Below, piece after piece: positions 25,667 through 34,028 of a stretch of 64,000 nt of DNA. Position numbers and translations under genes: made by a program. The DNA lies in assembly GCA_018992685.1 (NCBI GenBank), contig JACVGT010000008.1, positions 1-64,000 on the forward strand, written 5' to 3'. The notes beneath the pieces are model-generated. The model ran no database searches and was not told the origin of the DNA. It was given only the letters and a program-made list of their open reading frames with translations. This stretch comes from Theionarchaea archaeon. GTDB taxonomy: Archaea > Methanobacteriota_B > Thermococci > Methanofastidiosales > SZ-28-30. Numbering within the stretch: the stretch's first letter is position 1; every line of letters begins with the position of its first letter.

Positions 25667-26716
25667 ATGAGTGTCCCTGATCTCATCGTGGTGCTTTTCC
25701 TCTTGATTGTTGTATATGACTGCTACTACTTTATCATCTTTCTTTACCAGAGTTTCAAGGCACCTGCCATTGAGTACTCCCCTCGCAGTTCTGTGATCAT
25801 ACCTGTGTACAACAATGAGTCCACCATCGGTCTGTGTGTACAGGCCGTTCTGGATTCTGATTACCTTCTTGAAGAGGTCATTGTGGTGAACGATGGATCT
25901 ACTGACCGTACACACGATATTCTCCAGAACCTGACAGGCATAACAGTGTACAGCATACCACATTCAGGGAAAGCCGCTGCCCTCAACTACGGGATCGCTC
26001 ACTCAAGAGGGGATGTTGTCACTCTTGATGCCGATACTACAGTCAGAAAAGACACAATCAGAATGCTGGTCCGCAATTTGCAGCTCTATGATGCAGTGGC
26101 GGGTAACCTCCAGGTCTTCAATGCAAGAACATTCTTGGGGAGGTGCCAGGCTATTGAACACGTCAGGGTGGCCATGTTCAGAAAAGTGGCCCAGTACTTT
26201 GACGATGTTGATATTGTCCCAGGACCCATTGGAGCATTCAAACGAGAAGTGTTTTCGAAGGTCATCTACGGATCATCCATGGTGGAAGATATGGAGTTAA
26301 CCCGTAACCTGAAACGGGAGGGGTTTACTGTGGGGTATGAACAGGAAGCAAAAGCCTACACCCAGATGCCTGACAAATGGATACCCTTTGTGAGGCAGCG
26401 CTTCAGATGGGCAAAGGGAAATCTGCATCTGTTGCTTGAGGGGAATGCACCCGTAAGGAAGTTCCTGATGGGGTATGGGCTATCCTCAGCAGATATAGTG
26501 CTGGTGATTCTGTGTTTCCTGTACGGGCAATATCTGGTCTTGGCCCTTTTTCTGGGGTTTGAATCTGTCACCATGATCATTGGAACTTACAGGGAAAAGG
26601 CCACCCTGTTTGTTGAATCACTGTTCTTCCCGGTGTTCATGCTTTTTCTGGACAGTATATTCCTTTTATCTCATTTTGTGGGATTTTTTTCCATTCTTTG
26701 CCTACATCGATCTTAG
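25667..26716 (+). CDS. Membrane glycosyltransferase, family 2
   Basis: 349 residues: one N-terminal membrane helix (LIVVLFLLIVVYDCYYFIIF), a GT-A domain with SVIIPVYNNE, VIVVNDGSTD and LDADT (120-124), then VEDME (206-210) and QRFRW (244-248), and C-terminal helices. The D, DxD, ED and QxxRW residues of processive BcsA/NodC/hyaluronan-type synthases are all present, so polymer or polysaccharide synthesis at the membrane is likely. TATA (GTTTAAATAC, near 25637) is about 30 bases before the ATG. It converges with the radical SAM gene, overlapping by 15 bases. Confidence 0.88.
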   Translation: MSVPDLIVVLFLLIVVYDCYYFIIFLYQSFKAPAIEYSPRSSVIIPVYNNESTIGLCVQAVLDSDYLLEEVIVVNDGSTDRTHDILQNLTGITVYSIPHSGKAAALNYGIAHSRGDVVTLDADTTVRKDTIRMLVRNLQLYDAVAGNLQVFNARTFLGRCQAIEHVRVAMFRKVAQYFDDVDIVPGPIGAFKREVFSKVIYGSSMVEDMELTRNLKREGFTVGYEQEAKAYTQMPDKWIPFVRQRFRWAKGNLHLLLEGNAPVRKFLMGYGLSSADIVLVILCFLYGQYLVLALFLGFESVTMIIGTYREKATLFVESLFFPVFMLFLDSIFLLSHFVGFFSILCLHRS

Positions 26717-27772
26717 ATATTCTTTTACAGAAGAACAGGCACCACATCTGACGCAGCCTGCCTTATTCTTGAAGGGATCTATTCCTGCTTCCATCATTTT
26801 TTTGGCTGCCCAAACAGAATACATCTGAACAACATCAAGAGATGGCAGGGGGTGAGATTCCAGAACAGTTCCCGGGAGAGGTCTGAATGGAACAACAAAG
26901 GGGATCACACCGTGCTGTACCATGTTTTCAATGCCTGTCTTGGTTTTCCTTTCATCTTCTCCCAATCCCACCAGGATATAGGAACTGACCTGATTTTCGC
27001 CGAAAATATCTACAGCATCCTCCCATGCACGGCTGAATTCTGAAAAATTCTTTGACGGACAGATTTTCTCAAACAATGTCTCATCCACAGTTTCAATGTG
27101 GATGCCAATGGTGTCTGCCCCCTGGTCTCTCAATAGTTCCTGATACGTCCTGGGTACTGGCTCGAGCTGAGAATGAACAGGCAATCCTGTCCGCTTGAGA
27201 GCAGCAGCACACTCAGCCAGCATGAATGCTCCCCTGTCACTGGTATTGACAGTACCTGTGGTCAGGGTAACGTGAGAGGCACCTTCTTTCTTTGCTGCCT
27301 CTGCCACTTCCTCAAGTTGCTGAGGGGTTTTTTGCTGGATCGTTCCTCCATACTCCAGTGACCGTTCAATCCCGCAGAACCAGCAGGGCGCAGTCCTCCA
27401 CCTGACGCATCTCTGGTATACCGTGGTGGCCAGACAATCCACACCATGCAGGAGTGCGATTTTCTTGTAGGGAACACCCTCTCGTGTGGTGAGATCATAG
27501 AAGTATGGATCTTTCACTACGTGAACTGGCAGCCTGTCCCGGAAAGTGCTTTCGGGATTTCTGTCCACCAGAACACAGAGTTCATCTTCCTCTTCCAACC
27601 AGATATCAGAATCCATGGCAGCCCCATACACGAAACAGTTCACCACCATCTTCTCCACCACCACATATCTTCCGCCTGCAGGGCCTGCCCCTCCCCTCCT
27701 TGCTGTTCTCATTAATTCTGGCACCCGCACTCCCTGACAGAGTAACCTGGTCTTCAAATCCGCACTATTCAT
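26702..27772 (-). CDS. Radical SAM protein, MSMEG_0568 family
   Basis: About 356 residues. The Fe-S cysteines are spaced C122-x7-C130-x2-C133 (RCVRWRTAPCWFCGIE), not the classic CX3CX2C, followed by KTPQQLEEVAEAAKKEG, HVTLTTGTVNT, ADTIGIHIETVDE and SSYILVGLGEDE. This order matches the MSMEG_0568-type family of the Nit1 gene clusters, whose product is unknown. A second Cys group closes the protein (AGCVRCGACSS), perhaps an extra cluster. The ATG at 27772 follows GAGAGGTG and overlaps the end of the GNAT gene, so the two are translationally coupled. Cytoplasmic. Confidence 0.8.
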   Translation of the reverse strand: MNSADLKTRLLCQGVRVPELMRTARRGGAGPAGGRYVVVEKMVVNCFVYGAAMDSDIWLEEEDELCVLVDRNPESTFRDRLPVHVVKDPYFYDLTTREGVPYKKIALLHGVDCLATTVYQRCVRWRTAPCWFCGIERSLEYGGTIQQKTPQQLEEVAEAAKKEGASHVTLTTGTVNTSDRGAFMLAECAAALKRTGLPVHSQLEPVPRTYQELLRDQGADTIGIHIETVDETLFEKICPSKNFSEFSRAWEDAVDIFGENQVSSYILVGLGEDERKTKTGIENMVQHGVIPFVVPFRPLPGTVLESHPLPSLDVVQMYSVWAAKKMMEAGIDPFKNKAGCVRCGACSSVKEYLRSM

Positions 27773-28235
27773 GACACCACCTCTCATACTTTTGAACCGT
27801 CATTCCCGGAGCCTGCTCAAAGACAGGCCCCTTCTTGGAGAAGCCATACTTCTCAACCAGGCGGAGGCATCCCCTGTGACTGGTCAGGATATTGACGTAG
27901 TTTTTCCTACAGTGTTGATCATGAGCAAACTGTATAAACTGGCTGTACATGGCAGAAGCAATCCCTTGTCCCACATAGTCCGGGAGGATTGATTGATGCT
28001 CCCCGAAACACCCCTCCTCAGTTATCAGCAGCTTGTAGCAACCGACAATCTTCCCCCTATCTCTGGCCCCGAAGAACCGGAACCCTGATTGCATCTCCTG
28101 TTTGACTTTCTGACTGCTGATCTTACGCCTCTCTCTCCACGCTTCAGGATACTCATGAGCACATGACCATACCTTCGTGAACAGGTCTTCCAGTTCTTCT
28201 GCATCTTCTTCTGTGAATTCTTCAATATTCTGCAC
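27765..28235 (-). CDS. GNAT family acetyltransferase
   Basis: 156 residues with the GNAT core: FFGARDRGKIVGCYKLL, SILPDYVGQGIASAMYSQFI (acetyl-CoA loop Q/RxxGxG/A type), NYVNILTSHRGCLRLVEKYGFSKKG. GTG start is leaderless, 30 bases after TATTTAAAT on the minus strand (28256-28264). It is the first gene of a two-gene unit with the MSMEG_0568-type radical SAM protein; Nit1 clusters of bacteria also contain a GNAT gene beside that radical SAM gene, which supports the pairing. Acceptor substrate unknown. Confidence 0.82.
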   Translation of the reverse strand: MQNIEEFTEEDAEELEDLFTKVWSCAHEYPEAWRERRKISSQKVKQEMQSGFRFFGARDRGKIVGCYKLLITEEGCFGEHQSILPDYVGQGIASAMYSQFIQFAHDQHCRKNYVNILTSHRGCLRLVEKYGFSKKGPVFEQAPGMTVQKYERWCHE

Positions 28236-28328
28236 AGAGAAACATCATTCACCTCATTTAAATAGGTGTGGATTCTGTACTCAGGGGATAGTAAAACGTG
28301 AGAAAACGGAGTGTTGAACGTGAGTAAC

Positions 28329-28338
28329 CTTTATAAAC
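28329..28338 (+). promoter_or_regulatory. TATA box of the zinc-ribbon gene
   Basis: CTTTATAAAC lies 30 bases before ATG 28359. It falls inside the longer open frame, which shows the short start is right. Confidence 0.55.
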
Positions 28339-28358
28339 AGCCTCTAGGAACACAGAGT

Positions 28359-28517
28359 ATGGACATGAAACTCAGAGACATCGTACAGTGCCCAAAGTGT
28401 GGATTCCGATTCAGTAAATCATATTCCAGAATAACCAGTTGCAAAGGCTGTCCTCAATCTGCGGGTCAATGTGGTCTGATCCGGTGCCCCAAATGCAGCA
28501 ATGAATTCACCGGTTAG
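28359..28517 (+). CDS. Small double zinc-ribbon protein
   Basis: 52 residues with four Cys groups: CPKCGFRF, SCKGCPQSAGQC and RCPKCSNEF. Proteins of this form are common in archaea and clostridia, sometimes beside ferrous iron transport genes, but no feo gene is present here. It probably binds two zinc ions; function is unknown. Leaderless start. Confidence 0.75.
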   Translation: MDMKLRDIVQCPKCGFRFSKSYSRITSCKGCPQSAGQCGLIRCPKCSNEFTG

Positions 28518-28650
28518 GTTGCCAGAATTCTCAGCAGAGTAAATCCTGCAGGTTCCTTCTGATCTTACAGTCATTTTCTCAATCGTGTTTATGAGATACT
28601 GAAAGGTTGCTATCCAAAACCCTTATAAAGGATTTTGCCGTTCAAAACTT

Positions 28651-29154
28651 ATGGAAATGGAGAATGAACTGCGCGAAGTAGGCGAAGGGTTACTCATCGC
28701 GGTTGTCATCTACCTTATCATTCAAGCCTCCTTGATGGTCACCCTGGGGGTGGAGAGACCCCTGTATGTCGTGATATCAGGAAGTATGGAACCCACCTTT
28801 TATGAGGGGGACATTCTGGTCGTCAAGAGGGCAGATCCTTACACGCTGGAAGAAGGGGACATTATCGTGTTTGAATCTCCTTCCGGAGGAATACCCATCG
28901 TTCACCGGGTGTTTGAAGTTGAAACTAAAGACGGGGTGCCATATTACATTACCAAGGGAGATCATAACAATAGCCTGGATATATATTATCAGTTCAGCTA
29001 TCCCGGCGTTCCTCCTGAGCGTGTCATCGGAAAACCTGTTTTCAGGATACCCAAACTGGGCTGGGCACAGATCAAGCTGCGGGAACTATTCGTGTTTTTG
29101 AGAACAAGATTCAGAGAGCTGGGTGAAGTGATACGATGTCCTCAGATAGTATGA
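28651..29154 (+). CDS. Signal peptidase I, archaeal type (first of two)
   Basis: 167 residues, S26 family: membrane helix at about 12-31, catalytic Ser45 in SGSMEPT, His85 in IVHRV and Asp104 in GDHN, the Ser-His-Asp set of archaeal/eukaryotic-type signal peptidases (no bacterial Lys). The active site faces outside and removes signal peptides. A second hydrophobic part near the C-terminus (LGWAQIKLRELFVFL) may also touch the membrane. TATA CTTATAAAG at 28622 is 29 bases before the ATG. Directly followed, with an 19-base overlap, by a paralogue. Confidence 0.92.
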   Translation: MEMENELREVGEGLLIAVVIYLIIQASLMVTLGVERPLYVVISGSMEPTFYEGDILVVKRADPYTLEEGDIIVFESPSGGIPIVHRVFEVETKDGVPYYITKGDHNNSLDIYYQFSYPGVPPERVIGKPVFRIPKLGWAQIKLRELFVFLRTRFRELGEVIRCPQIV

Positions 29155-29573
29155 AGAAAAACCTTACAGACGTGGCCGTAGCGTTGTGCATTTTCCTGGT
29201 GATCCAGGGAGCGCTCTATGGAGTGCTGGGGGTGTTCCCTCCGTACAGGGTGGTGAGCTCGGGAAGTATGGAACCCACCTATTACGAGGGAGACATCGTG
29301 TTTATCAAGCATGTTGACCCTCACGAGCTGCAAGTAGGAGACATCATTGTCTTCAATCCGAAAGGGGGAGGAATTCCCATTGTACACAGGGTCGCCGAGG
29401 TGGTAGAAGAAAATCAGACACGTTATTTTGTGACTCAGGGAGATCATAACGCGTTTCCTGATTCTTTTTATGCCCCACTTCCCGGTGTCCCAGAATCAGA
29501 AGTCGTTGGCACTCCGGTGCTGAAGATTCCCAAGATCGGGTACATCTCAGTGTTTTTCAGGAGACTGCTATGA
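29136..29573 (+). CDS. Signal peptidase I, archaeal type (second of two)
   Basis: 145 residues, clearly a duplicate of the upstream gene: helix at 12-33, Ser44 in SGSMEPT, His84 in IVHRV, Asp103 in GDHN. All catalytic residues are kept, so both copies should be active. The ATG lies inside the end of the first gene and its own stop overlaps the Nudix gene (ATGA), so the three are one operon. Having two differing enzymes suggests different substrate preference, which cannot be read from sequence. Confidence 0.92.
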   Translation: MSSDSMKKNLTDVAVALCIFLVIQGALYGVLGVFPPYRVVSSGSMEPTYYEGDIVFIKHVDPHELQVGDIIVFNPKGGGIPIVHRVAEVVEENQTRYFVTQGDHNAFPDSFYAPLPGVPESEVVGTPVLKIPKIGYISVFFRRLL

Positions 29574-29977
29574 GAGAGAAAAGGATAGCAGTGGCAGTCG
29601 ATGGAGTTGTCATTGAGGGTGGACGCATTCTGCTCATCAGGAGAGGGAAGGATCCATTCAGGGGATTCTGGGCCTTGCCTGGTGGGTTCGTGGAATATGG
29701 GGAATCCACAGAACATGCAGTAGTCAGGGAAGTGGAGGAGGAGACTGGACTTCTCTGCAGAATCGAGAGATTGCTGGGAGTCTATTCAGCCCCTGATCGG
29801 GATCCTCGGGGACACGTCATTTCTGTTGCCTATGTCTTGAGCGTCAAAGAGGAAAAGCCAACCCCAGGAGATGATTCAGCTGCTGCTACCTGGTTCAGTG
29901 CTGCTGAAGTGCCTGATAACATTGCTTTTGATCATCTGAATATCATTCGAGATGCTCTGACACTCAGGTCACTGTGA
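29570..29977 (+). CDS. Nudix hydrolase
   Basis: 135 residues with a complete Nudix box (GGFVEYGESTEHAVVREVEEETGL) in the first half, preceded by ILLIRRGKDPFRGFWALP. It would cleave a nucleoside diphosphate linked to another group, with Mg. ADP-ribose pyrophosphatase or MutT-like substrates are possible. Coupled by a four-base overlap to the signal peptidase operon, with no evident functional link. Its 3' end overlaps the convergent methyltransferase gene by nine bases. Confidence 0.9.
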   Translation: MREKRIAVAVDGVVIEGGRILLIRRGKDPFRGFWALPGGFVEYGESTEHAVVREVEEETGLLCRIERLLGVYSAPDRDPRGHVISVAYVLSVKEEKPTPGDDSAAATWFSAAEVPDNIAFDHLNIIRDALTLRSL

Positions 29978-30478
29978 GCTTTTTACAGCAGAAATCACCT
30001 GTTTTGGCCTGTATGCCGTATCCACGAGAATGGTGGTTACAGGGTTGAAATTCTGTTGACGCAGAATCGGAACCAGTTCCCTGGCAGACAGGGGGAAAGG
30101 ATCCCATGAGGTGGGAGTTTTCTGGCAGTATTCGATGACAATGAGATGCCCCGTGGAATTGAGCACTCTGTAGGATTCCCTGACAAACGTGACGATCCTG
30201 GGATAGTAATGAAGCACATTTACGTAGAGAATTCCAGAAACTGCTTCATCTTTGAAAGGCAGGCACTGACAATCCCCCTGCACAGCACGTATGTCCGGGG
30301 GAAGAGTTTTCAGTACATGAAAGGCATTGTCAATCCCTATGACCGGGGCTGCTCCGAGAAAGGCCAGTGCCTCACTGTACACACCGTGTCCACATCCACA
30401 GTCGACCCACGCCCCTCTCACCGTGATGTCTGACGCTCTCAGGAAGGAGACTGCCTTCTTTATATAGTGCATTCTCAT
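29969..30478 (-). CDS. SAM-dependent methyltransferase, class I
   Basis: 169 residues: motif I WVDCGCGHGVYSEAL, acidic loop VIGIDNAFHVL, VQGDCQCLPFKDEAVSGILYVNVLHYY, and VLNSTGHLIVIEY. This is the Methyltransf_11 type acting on a small molecule or lipid; the substrate is unknown. A TATA-like stretch is not evident, but TATATAAAG on the minus strand lies inside its first codons near 30463, so a shorter start is possible. Confidence 0.8.
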   Translation of the reverse strand: MRMHYIKKAVSFLRASDITVRGAWVDCGCGHGVYSEALAFLGAAPVIGIDNAFHVLKTLPPDIRAVQGDCQCLPFKDEAVSGILYVNVLHYYPRIVTFVRESYRVLNSTGHLIVIEYCQKTPTSWDPFPLSARELVPILRQQNFNPVTTILVDTAYRPKQVISAVKSSQ

Positions 30479-30502
30479 GGTCTGACCTTGTTCAACAATG
30501 AA

Positions 30503-31468
30503 TTACTGGCGAATTCTTACGTGACGCAGAAGATAGAACCAAAGAAATCCTGCAGGGATGATACAGAACATCAGTTTAACCTCATTACTGATTGATTCCA
30601 CAAATGAGAAATATCCTTCAATGATGCCAGCAATGATCAGTAGGATGATAGCTCCTGCCACCAGTTGAGTTGCCTCTTTGCCTGCTGTACTGATTGATTC
30701 TGAACGGGACAACTGTCCGGGGTTCAAAACAGCATTTCCTAGTTTTAACCCGGCTCCTCCACAAATGAAGATTGCAGTCAGCTCGAGAATTCCATGAGGA
30801 AGGATATTGGCTGCCAGCGAGATGCCCAGTCCGTGCTCCACAAAGAACGCCGTGACAACTCCCATCATCAGCCCATTGATGACCAGATAAAAGATGGTCC
30901 CCAGCCCCAGGAGTATTCCACTTCCATAGGTTGCTATGCCTACCTGAGTATTGTTGGCAAAAATGGAGGAGGTGGCAATGGGAGCCACGAACATATTCAT
31001 GTTAGGGCCCGCACTTCCCCGGGAGGCTCGCTCCTCAAGAATATCCAGGGGGATAGGAGAAAGACCTGCGAAGAACTGCTTGTCAACTTGCCACCCCACA
31101 TACGTTAATGCCATGGTGGCCATGAACACCAGGAATGCGAGCCCTACAAATTTCGCATTACTGGCAAACAGCCCGGGGAAGGTTGTGGTGAAAAACTGCT
31201 TTATTCTTATGGAAGAAGCCTGACGGGTCCTGGCAAATTGAGAGTGAGACCTAGCCACCAGATTGTTCAGATACTCCTCAGCTCGGCTGTGTGGATAATA
31301 CGTGCGCACATATGCCAGATCTGCGCATCCCTGCCGATATAATCTCAAGAATGAATCCAGATCGTCACGGGACAGGGAGGAATAGCCCTTGCGTTTGATG
31401 TGCGATGAGAGCTGGTCAAGTTCTTCCCAGCGACCCTCACGGGAAGAAATGAATTCCTCATAATTCAT
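30503..31468 (-). CDS. SpoIIM / DUF95 family membrane protein
   Basis: 321 residues: soluble helical N-terminus (LDQLSSHIKRKG, DSFLRLYRQGCADLAYVRTYYP), then about five membrane helices with ATSSIFANNTQVGIATYGSGILLGLGT and LPHGILELTAIFICGGAGL, the signature of the stage II sporulation protein M family. Archaea and actinobacteria often encode it with RDD, MoxR, DUF58, DUF4129 and DUF4350 proteins, as here (32.3-37.7 kb). TATA TTTATACTAT on the minus strand is 27 bases before the ATG. Confidence 0.88.
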   Translation of the reverse strand: MNYEEFISSREGRWEELDQLSSHIKRKGYSSLSRDDLDSFLRLYRQGCADLAYVRTYYPHSRAEEYLNNLVARSHSQFARTRQASSIRIKQFFTTTFPGLFASNAKFVGLAFLVFMATMALTYVGWQVDKQFFAGLSPIPLDILEERASRGSAGPNMNMFVAPIATSSIFANNTQVGIATYGSGILLGLGTIFYLVINGLMMGVVTAFFVEHGLGISLAANILPHGILELTAIFICGGAGLKLGNAVLNPGQLSRSESISTAGKEATQLVAGAIILLIIAGIIEGYFSFVESISNEVKLMFCIIPAGFLWFYLLRHVRIRQ

Positions 31469-31534
31469 GGGGGCCCTATGGCACGATAGTATAAATGGTT
31501 TATTGAATCGCGAGGTATGGTGCTCACAAGTCCT

Positions 31535-31666
31535 TCACTCTACCAGGAAGGGTTCATTGACAGGACTGGTGACAGGAGGCCGCAGAAGCTTTCGGGCTCC
31601 ACGCAGGTACGTATCGGGCAAGAAGGCAGTATCCACCCCTGCCAGTGCCTCTGGATCGTTCTTCAT
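31535..31666 (-). CDS. 43-residue ORF behind pdaD
   Basis: ATG 31666 follows GGGGTGAG and reads MKNDPEALAGVDTAFLPDTY, then GARKLLRPPVTSPVNEPFLVE, ending TGA. It starts 38 bases after pdaD on the same strand and looks more protein-like than other frames there. No family recognised. A plus-strand frame (31517-31786) also has a TATA at the right distance, so certainty is limited. Confidence 0.4.
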   Translation of the reverse strand: MKNDPEALAGVDTAFLPDTYLRGARKLLRPPVTSPVNEPFLVE

Positions 31667-31704
31667 ATTCTTTCTCACCCCTGCCCCCTCCATTCACGCC
31701 CCGT

Positions 31705-32163
31705 TCAAGGAAAATCATATACTGCAATCACCACTACACAGCCATATTCATCACATTCGCCCTCTATCACTTTAAAATCAGGCTGAGAATTCCAGGTCCA
31801 GTCGCGGGCAGCAGCCATTTCCTTCAGTCCTGAAGCCAGGTTCGCCGTCACATCCTCCATGGTTTCTCCCCACCCCTCCAGGAGTATGCCCCCCTCCACG
31901 GACTGCATCCAGGCGAGACCGGCAGAAATCCGGGACGGGCCCTTGATGATCTTCCGCGCCATCACAACATATACAATGTCTCCGGGAATCCTGTTGCATC
32001 GATTGATGTACTCATGGGTTTTTTCAATCACAGCTCCCGGTGGAATCACAGAGGTCAAAGGGATCAAATTGAAGTTGTTTACTCCTGCTTCAGCCAGGGC
32101 AAGATCAAAACTACCTAAGGGAGTTGTTCCCTTCCCTGTACCCCAGACAATCTGTATGTTCAT
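31705..32163 (-). CDS. pdaD: Pyruvoyl-dependent arginine decarboxylase
   Basis: 152 residues: VWGTGKGTTPLGSFDLALAEAG, FNLIPLTSVIPPG, YVVMARKI and GGILLEGWGET in family order. The proenzyme self-cleaves before Ser38 (LTSV), which becomes the pyruvoyl group; the residue before it is Thr37 where many members have Ser. It makes agmatine from arginine, used for polyamines and for agmatidine in archaeal tRNA-Ile. Start at the ATG 31 bases after ACTTATAG on the minus strand, dropping an 18-residue upstream extension. It sits between SpoIIM and RDD genes with no obvious functional tie. Confidence 0.9.
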   Translation of the reverse strand: MNIQIVWGTGKGTTPLGSFDLALAEAGVNNFNLIPLTSVIPPGAVIEKTHEYINRCNRIPGDIVYVVMARKIIKGPSRISAGLAWMQSVEGGILLEGWGETMEDVTANLASGLKEMAAARDWTWNSQPDFKVIEGECDEYGCVVVIAVYDFP

Positions 32164-32267
32164 AGTAGAGCAAGATGACTGAATCCTATAAGTATCTTTC
32201 TCACATATTGGAATCAATACCTTGAAACCAGGAAAACCTTTTTCAACAGCCCCCTCGTAACAGCCTC

Positions 32268-33017
32268 ATGGAAGACCATACCTTGTCTACAGCAGAGAAT
32301 GTCCCCGTATATTATGACATTGCTACGGCGGGTTCACGAGCCGTGGCCTTTCTCGTTGACTACAGTATCATCGTACTGGCCTCTCTCGCATTGATTTTGG
32401 TCACGGATGCCCTCGACCATTTCGGGCTCAGGGGGTTCTCTTCCTATGCTGTTGCACTGATCTACGTCGTGGTGGGAACATTGACCTGGGGATATTTTGT
32501 TGTCAGTGAGCTGGCACTGAACGGCAGCTCTATTGGAAAGAACATAATGGGGTTGCGAGTCATAAAAGAAGATGCAACTCCCATAGATGTTGTTGACTCT
32601 CTCACACGGAATTTTGTCAGATACATTGATTTATGGCCCGGTACATGCCTCGTGGGATTCACCGTGATGATGCTCAATGCGAAATCAAAGAGATTGGGGG
32701 ATTTTGCTGCAGGCACGATTGTAGTAAGAACGAGGTCAGTTGGTCTGGACAAGCTGGAACTTGGAGAATCATCCTACGACTACACAGTCAGCAGGAGTCC
32801 ATACCTCAGCCAGATCACCCCCGACGAATATCAGCTGATGAGAGAGTTTCTTGTGAGATATGAAAAGATCCCCATTCATAAGGCGTACATGATTGCAGCA
32901 AAAATCGCCTCTGAGATGGCAGAGAAGCTTCATCTAGAAGCTCCCAGAGGAATGGAGAATTGCATATTGTTCCTGAAAAGTTGCGCCAAGTACTACAGAC
33001 ACAAACCAAAAGTTTAA
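32268..33017 (+). CDS. RDD family membrane protein
   Basis: 249 residues: ATAGSRAVAFLVDYSIIVLAS, SSIGKNIMGLRVIKED and AKSKRLGDFAAGTIVVR mark the RDD domain with three or four membrane helices. A cytoplasmic C-terminal part of about 90 residues (SQITPDEYQLMREFLVRYE) is helical. Function of RDD proteins is unclear; some move ions or small solutes. First gene of a six-gene plus-strand operon whose members co-occur in many archaea. Confidence 0.88.
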   Translation: MEDHTLSTAENVPVYYDIATAGSRAVAFLVDYSIIVLASLALILVTDALDHFGLRGFSSYAVALIYVVVGTLTWGYFVVSELALNGSSIGKNIMGLRVIKEDATPIDVVDSLTRNFVRYIDLWPGTCLVGFTVMMLNAKSKRLGDFAAGTIVVRTRSVGLDKLELGESSYDYTVSRSPYLSQITPDEYQLMREFLVRYEKIPIHKAYMIAAKIASEMAEKLHLEAPRGMENCILFLKSCAKYYRHKPKV

Positions 33018-33041
33018 ATGGGATCGACGGTTTCCCTCTGT

Positions 33042-33989
33042 ATGGACCGCAATCAGTTTCTAAGACCCATGGGATTGGGTGAACTCCTTGATTCCTCTGT
33101 CAGATTGTACAGAAAGAACTTTCTCTTGCTGGTAATAGCCCAGCTTCCTTTGGCGGTGTTTTACCTCTTGCAGAATGCTTACAATTATTACACTGGTGCT
33201 GGAGGAAGTGGACTTTTGGAGATTTATGAGATATTCAATGATCCCCTTGGCTACACAGCTCCTCAGCAGGCTGCTCCCATATCAGCTTTTTGGAATTTTC
33301 TGATTGTCATGCTGTTCACCCTTTTTCAGATAGGGTTAATATACCCTCTGACTCTCTCTGCAGTTACCAAGGTCGCTTCTGACACCATCCTGGAGGGTGA
33401 AGCATCAGTGAAGAACGCTTACAGATACTCCTTGAAGAACTGGCTCAAACTAGGTGTAACCAATGTCATCTACACCATAGCTCTTATCGTCGTCCTGGCA
33501 GTGGCCGTGAGCATACCTGCAGTTGTAGTCATTTCAATTGTTGCATACGCAGCACTGTCTGGGGGCGCAGGATTCATGTCGGGATTAATTGTAGGCATCA
33601 TTGTAATACTAACGGGTTTTTTCATTGCTGGAATCGTGTGGGTCCGTCTGTCAGTGATGTATCCAATCATGGTCAATGAGAAGGTCTTCATTTTTGAAGC
33701 AATGAGCCGCAGCTGGAAATTGGTGGGAGGACACACCTTCCGTCTGTATGCAGCCTTGATAATAGTTTTCTTGATTCCTACTGTGCTACAGTCCTCCTCA
33801 CTTATCCTGGAAGGTCTGTTTAGCAGGTCGATGTATATGGTAATCATGGCGCTGGGCCTGCTAACTCAGGGAATACTGATTCCACTGGCAGACTGCACCC
33901 GAGTGTTGGCTTACTTCGACTTGCGAACGAGAAAAGAAGGATTCGATCTGGAGATGAGAACGCAGAACCTGTCACTGCCAGCAGAGTGA
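33042..33989 (+). CDS. Polytopic membrane protein of the RDD-MoxR operon
   Basis: 315 residues: FLRPMGLGELLDSSVRLYRKNF at the start, then about six hydrophobic helices and AMSRSWKLVGGHTFRLY in the second half. This resembles the membrane domain found ahead of some glycerophosphodiester phosphodiesterases and the archaeal DUF7544-type proteins. No catalytic domain is attached. TATA AGTTTAAAT lies about 31 bases before ATG 33042, inside the tail of the RDD gene, so there may be an internal promoter. Confidence 0.7.
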   Translation: MDRNQFLRPMGLGELLDSSVRLYRKNFLLLVIAQLPLAVFYLLQNAYNYYTGAGGSGLLEIYEIFNDPLGYTAPQQAAPISAFWNFLIVMLFTLFQIGLIYPLTLSAVTKVASDTILEGEASVKNAYRYSLKNWLKLGVTNVIYTIALIVVLAVAVSIPAVVVISIVAYAALSGGAGFMSGLIVGIIVILTGFFIAGIVWVRLSVMYPIMVNEKVFIFEAMSRSWKLVGGHTFRLYAALIIVFLIPTVLQSSSLILEGLFSRSMYMVIMALGLLTQGILIPLADCTRVLAYFDLRTRKEGFDLEMRTQNLSLPAE

Positions 33990-34028
33990 TGAACTGCCCA
34001 TCAAATGAGAACCCTGGAGGGGATACCC

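Noticed and set aside
31517-31786. Plus-strand frame with a TATA at the right distance between SpoIIM and pdaD genes
   Set aside because: Its 3' part is antisense to pdaD, the sequence is Ser/Pro/His-rich, and the minus-strand small ORF in the same space reads more like protein. The TATA is the near-symmetric SpoIIM one.
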